Source of the DNA: Phoronis australis
Lineage: Eukaryota > Phoronida > Phoronidae
Reading direction: 5' to 3'
Assembly: GCA_002633005.1 (NCBI GenBank)
Contig: NMRA01000222.1
Location: 375,186-400,587 of the forward strand
Length of the DNA stretch: 25,402 bases
Shown piece by piece: positions 21,487 through 25,402 of the stretch. The position numbers and the translations under genes are program-made. The notes below the pieces were generated by a model. That model did not search any database and was not told where the DNA came from. It saw only the letters and a list, made by a program, of their open reading frames with translations. How positions within the stretch are numbered: position 1 is the first letter of the stretch; the number at the start of each line of letters is the position of its first letter.

Positions 21487-22687
21487 TAAGGTTATGTAGG
21501 ACCCAGGAAAAAATCTAAATTTGGTTAAAGTCGTCACGTCCGATATAAGAAATGGGTAATTGGATTCATAGGAAACTTTCAGATAGTACTCTGCCTTAGG
21601 GACTGTTCTCCAAAACACTGTTGGGAATTGTATTCCAAATGACCCGATTCTGTATGAACTTGATTTTCATGGAAAACTCTTAAAAACGAAATGGCACTTT
21701 AGAAAACTGTTGCAGTTTTAAAGCATTTTAGAGATTTGTTATTGAACATTTAATACCAATTGAAATTCGGCCGTGCTTATTGTACCCTCCACTTCGTGTT
21801 AAATTTCACTACAAAATTTATAAAAAGACATGGTCACCTCATCCAGCTAATGGCAGAATAGTAAAAAGTCATAACTTAAATTCTACAGGCTTTCTATTTT
21901 CAGAAAATACCATATAGACTTCATAGAATTAAAATGTACAATATGGTTTTGAAGACATTTGGCTAAATATGCAGACATGTCAATATGGTCCTACAAAACC
22001 TTTAACTGCAAACAAGCTATCATTATGAACCATTCTCCTGGAGTGAAAAAAGAAAAAGAAATGTCCACTATGTATAATGATCTAATCCAGAATAACACTT
22101 GTCAAGCAAGCCTTTTGTGTTGGTACACAATACTGTGGTTAAGATGATCAGAACTTACAGTCACACAAAAGAATTAACAGGTGAAAGTTAAGTCTAATTT
22201 TTCTGAAAGTCAACTGTTTTTCTCCGTTCAAAGTTTTTTGGTGAAAGTATTTCCTACAAAACACATCTGCTTCATGACATTTGTTGAAAGTTGTCTGCAA
22301 ATAGTATTTTTAAATGGAGGTTAGCCTCAGGCCCATTGTTTACAACTTCATTGCTAGATTATGTGAGCTTATCAGATGAAACCATAAAATAAGAGAGCTG
22401 GACTATGTAAACACTGGCTTGCAACCCTCAAACTGACAATGACACAGCTGTATCCTCACTGGCTGATCAGTCAATCCAGATACTCATTCTACTATACAGT
22501 GCAGATGCATAACAATTTAAACCTTCCTCAGGTCCCCCTCTCAGAGACACCAAAATTACCACTTGTTGACGTTGTCATCGAAGTCATGACAAGATGGGCT
22601 ATAAAAATGTTATGAAGATACAATTTTTAAATCAGAAGAATCAAGTATTAAGGTTGTAAACAAGAGCAATGCGAAGTGTTGAAATGC

Positions 22688-22847
22688 ATCCACGACTGCA
22701 TCGCAAACGATGTGCTTCTGGGAATGTCGGTAATATCATAAAAATAGCCATTGGGTGACACAGAGCATATCGGAACAGTCCAACAAAACTGCCATAAGGG
22801 GGCACAGCAAGAGCTGGATCCGTCCCAAAGTCAACGCCATCAACTGC
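22688..22847 (-). other. Possible exon-like open segment, unassigned
   Basis: After an acceptor-like TTGTTGTTGCAG the minus strand reads DGVDFGTDPALAVPPYGSFV, then GLFRYALCHPMAIFM, with coding-like composition. I do not recognise the family and see no strong donor. It does not match the N-terminus expected for malate synthase. It may be an exon of another gene or chance. Confidence 0.2.
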
Positions 22848-23070
22848 AACAACAATTTAGCACAGATCCTCTAATTAGTACATAAACCACAGAATAAGAT
22901 ACAAAAAAACAATATACTTCTTAAGGGAACACCAAAGTAATAAGAAAATTTGAAAATCATTGTCAGCCGTAGGAACATATCTATCAATTTACACAATGAT
23001 CTTTAGAGAGGTTTTGCTGATAGTGAGACAAACACCAAAATAGACAACAGGGCTCGACGCTATGAAAATC

Positions 23071-23152
23071 GCCAGGTCGCATTTTGCGACCAAGCCAAAA
23101 TCCTAGGTCGCATTTTCAAAATCCAGCTCGCATTCATAAATTCCAGGTCGCG
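23071..23152. repeat. Left subterminal repeat array of the 1.37 kb element
   Basis: Motifs AGGTCGCATTTTGCGACC, AGGTCGCATTTTC, AGCTCGCATT and AGGTCGCG follow one another at short spacing. The mirror set is found at the other end. Such arrays are typical transposase-binding regions. Confidence 0.75.
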
Positions 23153-24309
23153 AAAATTTCCCGCCATTTTTACGGACCAAAATTGGCTTTTACGTCATCA
23201 GAAAATGCCTAGATTATGCTCTTGCGACGTTAAATACTCACGAATTTCATGTCGCAAAACTGAGTTCTTACAAGCATATCATGCATGCACCAGTTACCAT
23301 TCTTCACTGGCGCCAACTGGTGAAAGACCCTGGAGCACAAGGCAGTTGCCGACGTGAAAGTTATATCAGTGCTCTCTAACCGACACATGCATTCGATTAG
23401 CTAAGTGTGCAACGTGAAAAAGAAGAAAATACTCGTTGAAAAGTATCCGCGACTTTTCAAGGACTGACTTGCTATATGACTGTCATCAAAGTCGTTAAAG
23501 ATCCAAAGATTGATAACTCTGAGTGCGAATTCCTTCTATTTGTTCGCAGGCCAAACTTTTCAACTTGGCGTTTGAAAAAACATCCTGTTGGAAGAAATTC
23601 GTGAAATGTTGCCCTACTCGCTGAATGACATATTGATACACGGAAACAATTCACTGCAAATTTCACAACAAAAAATGTGAGACTTATGCTGTTTATCGTT
23701 ACGTAGTCGATTAGTTTTCCATGAAATAAAAAGCCTCGAAATGATTTCCGACGGTGCGGGTTTCTACTATTCTGCCGAAAGCGCGTAAAGGCATGCCTGT
23801 CGTAAAAAAACGAGACGCATTTTTCCAAGTCACGACGATCGTCTGCAGGGACCGCTTTCCGGCACTAACAGTGGAACCGACCAGTGCCGCAGTGCGATCA
23901 GGCATATTGCCGTGGGTGTTGCCGTAACTTGATAAGGACACCTTACATGTAAAATAAATGTTTTTCCACCACTAAGCTTGGTAATTTCGTCGTTTAAGAA
24001 TTAGTAGAAACACCGCTGCTTTCTGACGTACCATCACGTGTTATTCCGAGGTCCGAAACTTTCTTCGGCACATCCGGAAATTTGCAAAAAGCCGAAAGTA
24101 TTGGTCAATAAAATGCGTCAAAGACCAATTCTGCATTCCCTTGTTCATGCGACATGTTTACAAGTCATCGGGAGCGCTTTTCTCAATGAATGTTCTTTTG
24201 AACTTGATTTGGCAACAACCAAATAACGGTCGGAATCACCCGAGTTGCTCAACATTTCCCAGGTATCTGCCGCGAAGTTTACAAACTCAGCTCGCATAGG
24301 TTGGAAATT

Positions 24310-24400
24310 CCAGGTCGCATTTTGCGACTTAATGCGAGCTGGCCAAAATCTCAGCTCGCATTTCCAAATTTCAGGTCGCAAATGCAACCTGCAGCTCGTT
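24310..24400. repeat. Right subterminal repeat array of the 1.37 kb element
   Basis: AGGTCGCATTTTGCGAC, ATGCGAGCTGG, AGCTCGCATTTCC, AGGTCGCAAATGC and GCAGCTCG repeat here, in inverted arrangement to the left array. Confidence 0.75.
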
Positions 24401-24413
24401 ATGTCGAGCCCTG

Positions 24414-24607
24414 GACAAAAAAACAACAAAAGTCGGCTCAGCACATGTGAAATCCATCCTAAAATGAAGTGTTGTTGTCTCCTTAACGTTATGTAATACC
24501 TTAGAAAAATGGCCATATTTGGCCGACTTCAGAGCATTTATAAGAAATGGGTGTTAAAATAATCATTGTTACCTATCAGTGGCCTGGTTATATTTGAGAA
24601 ATTGAGA
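24414..24607. other. Spacer between two repeat elements
   Basis: This is AT-rich sequence with no recognised feature beyond the GACAA duplication at its left edge. Confidence 0.5.
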
Positions 24608-24962
24608 GCCTAGTTTTCAAGCCCATCTTGGGCTCTTCGTCGGCGCACTGGCGGGTATCTCCGTGTCACGTGGTCACCTGTGGGTTGTGTCTGGCGGTGG
24701 TCAAATACCACCTGGTGGCTATCACATGAGAGGAGGACCTGGTAAATGGCAGGTAATTCTTAAGTTATATCTCTATTAAGAAGCCAGAGTTGAACAGAGA
24801 CCGCAGTTATACATTTCCTGTCATATACCAGGGCCTACTTTCAAGTGACAACCACCAGATGGTGTTTGACGACCACCAAGCTCAGCCGACAGGTGACCAC
24901 GAGACACAGCATCCCGACCACTGCACCGACGAGGAGCCCAAGATGGGCCCAAATGCTAGGTT
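24608..24962. repeat. Imperfect inverted repeat with short loop
   Basis: The left arm (24608-24745) and the right arm (24825-24962) are inverted copies of about 138 bp. Shared blocks include GCCCATCTTGGGCTC, TCGTCGG, CGTGGTCACCTGT, GTGGTCAAA and CCTGGTA; the arms look roughly 75-80% identical by eye. The loop is about 79 bp. A transcript would fold into a long hairpin. It resembles a fold-back element or an inverted pair of insertions. The plus-strand open frame at 24790-25014 runs through the right arm and is not supported as coding. Confidence 0.85.
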
Positions 24963-25022
24963 AAATATAGCCAGGCTTCTGGTAGGTAACAAATATTATT
25001 TTAATAGTATGTAACTACACCA

Positions 25023-25190
25023 TCCATTTACCGTAATCGTTCGGGTTAACGCCCATGCTCAATTAACCGCCCACCCCTACTTTAGGTGGATTTTCGATTT
25101 AACCGCCCACTGCTCAGTTAAGCGCCCCCCTACGATTTTTGAAGATTTCCAGTTAAGCGCCCACCTCTCGGTTAAGCGCCCATCCCGGAC
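25023..25190. repeat. TTAA(C/G)CGCCC motif array, probable transposon end
   Basis: Six diverged units share TTAAcGCCCA, TTAACCGCCCA or TTAAGCGCCC cores (near 25045, 25063, 25098, 25118, 25152 and 25172). They begin shortly after ATTTACCGTAATCGTTCGGG. Spacing is irregular (about 18-35 bp), which argues against a simple satellite and for subterminal repeats of a DNA transposon running off the right edge. The family is not identified. Confidence 0.6.
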
Positions 25191-25402
25191 TTTTAAAGAA
25201 TGAAGATTTAGTGCCCTGTGCTAAGGAAACGGTGATTCCCCGACTTTTACAAAAAGATCGATGATCACAATGAGCGTAACAACGCCGGGCCTTCAAGACG
25301 GTGGTTTAGCAATGTGAATTACAATACAAGTAAGGAGTTCTTGTCTTGGGTCATGGACTCACTTCAAAATATAATACTTTAACGTTTTTGTCACTTTATT
25401 TT
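25191..25402. other. Right-edge sequence, no gene seen
   Basis: No recognised coding segment is present. This may be the interior of the element whose motif array ends at about 25190. Confidence 0.35.

Larger units (their letters stand above)
20093..23047. other. Region upstream of the recovered malate synthase exons
   Basis: The missing N-terminal malate synthase exons and promoter should lie in or beyond this stretch. I could not identify them. It contains the MITE at 21262-21486 and a weak minus-strand open segment at about 22688-22847. The remainder is AT-rich with no recognised feature. Confidence 0.5.
23048..24413. mobile_element. 1.37 kb non-autonomous DNA transposon, hAT-like
   Basis: The element begins CAGGGCTCGACGC and ends GTCGAGCCCTG, an 11-bp perfect terminal inverted repeat. 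It is flanked directly by GACAA on both sides (23043-23047 and 24414-24418), a 5-bp target duplication. Inside both ends lie several copies of an AGGTCGCATTTTGCGACC-type palindrome and of AGCTCGCATT motifs (23071-23150 and 24310-24400). CAGGG termini are typical of hAT elements, and 5-bp duplications are known in a hAT branch. The interior is richer in CG than its surroundings and has open frames of 62-123 codons, none recognised as transposase. Confidence 0.85.

Noticed and set aside
23472-23941. Overlapping minus-strand frames (76 and 118 codons) inside the 1.37 kb element
   Set aside because: No transposase or zinc-finger motif was visible and neither frame has consistent splice signals.
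24790-25014. 74-codon plus-strand open frame
   Set aside because: It is mostly the right arm of an inverted repeat and has no family resemblance.
1-25402. CRISPR arrays, rRNA or tRNA genes, bacterial operons
   Set aside because: No spaced identical repeats of CRISPR type, no cloverleaf sequence I could recognise, and the gene structure is spliced and eukaryotic.

Overview
The window is eukaryotic. It has multi-exon genes with GT-AG introns from about 0.3 to 6.4 kb, is AT-rich, and carries non-autonomous DNA transposons and a minisatellite. An animal-type malate synthase next to an SRCR-domain (scavenger receptor cysteine-rich) gene points to a non-vertebrate metazoan such as a cnidarian, sponge, echinoderm, hemichordate or amphioxus. 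I cannot narrow it further.

Both genes I can support are on the minus strand, so they read right to left. Gene 1 is malate synthase. Nine consecutive exons (20002-20092, 19067-19143, 17722-17832, 16323-16382, 15879-16035, 9293-9488, 8157-8328, 7593-7733, 6933-7190) join in compatible phases. They give 420 residues, from the DFDDGHCPTW region to a natural stop. About 120 N-terminal residues, judged by usual family length, are not located. Gene 2 lies just downstream. A possible signal-peptide exon (6564-6656) is followed by two exons of unrecognised extracellular-looking sequence (5913-6101, 1767-2011) and by the first half of an SRCR domain (127-258). The gene runs off the left edge.

Most of the rest is intron or intergenic DNA. 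The 6.4 kb malate synthase intron (9489-15878) holds a 21-bp minisatellite interrupted by a 622-base run of N, and a 76-bp tandem duplication. Three related copies of a short hAT-like MITE lie at 2381, 4655 and 21262; the last has an 8-bp target duplication. The right end (23 kb onward) is repeat-rich. It holds a 1.37 kb element with GGGCTCGAC termini and a 5-bp target duplication, a 355-bp imperfect inverted repeat, and an array of TTAA(G/C)CGCCC motifs.

The two genes show no obvious functional link. Malate synthase condenses glyoxylate with acetyl-CoA, while the SRCR gene looks like a secreted or surface protein. I found no new gene system. The items most worth checking are the animal malate synthase and its lack of a recognisable peroxisomal signal, the composition of the SRCR protein, and the mobile elements at the right end.
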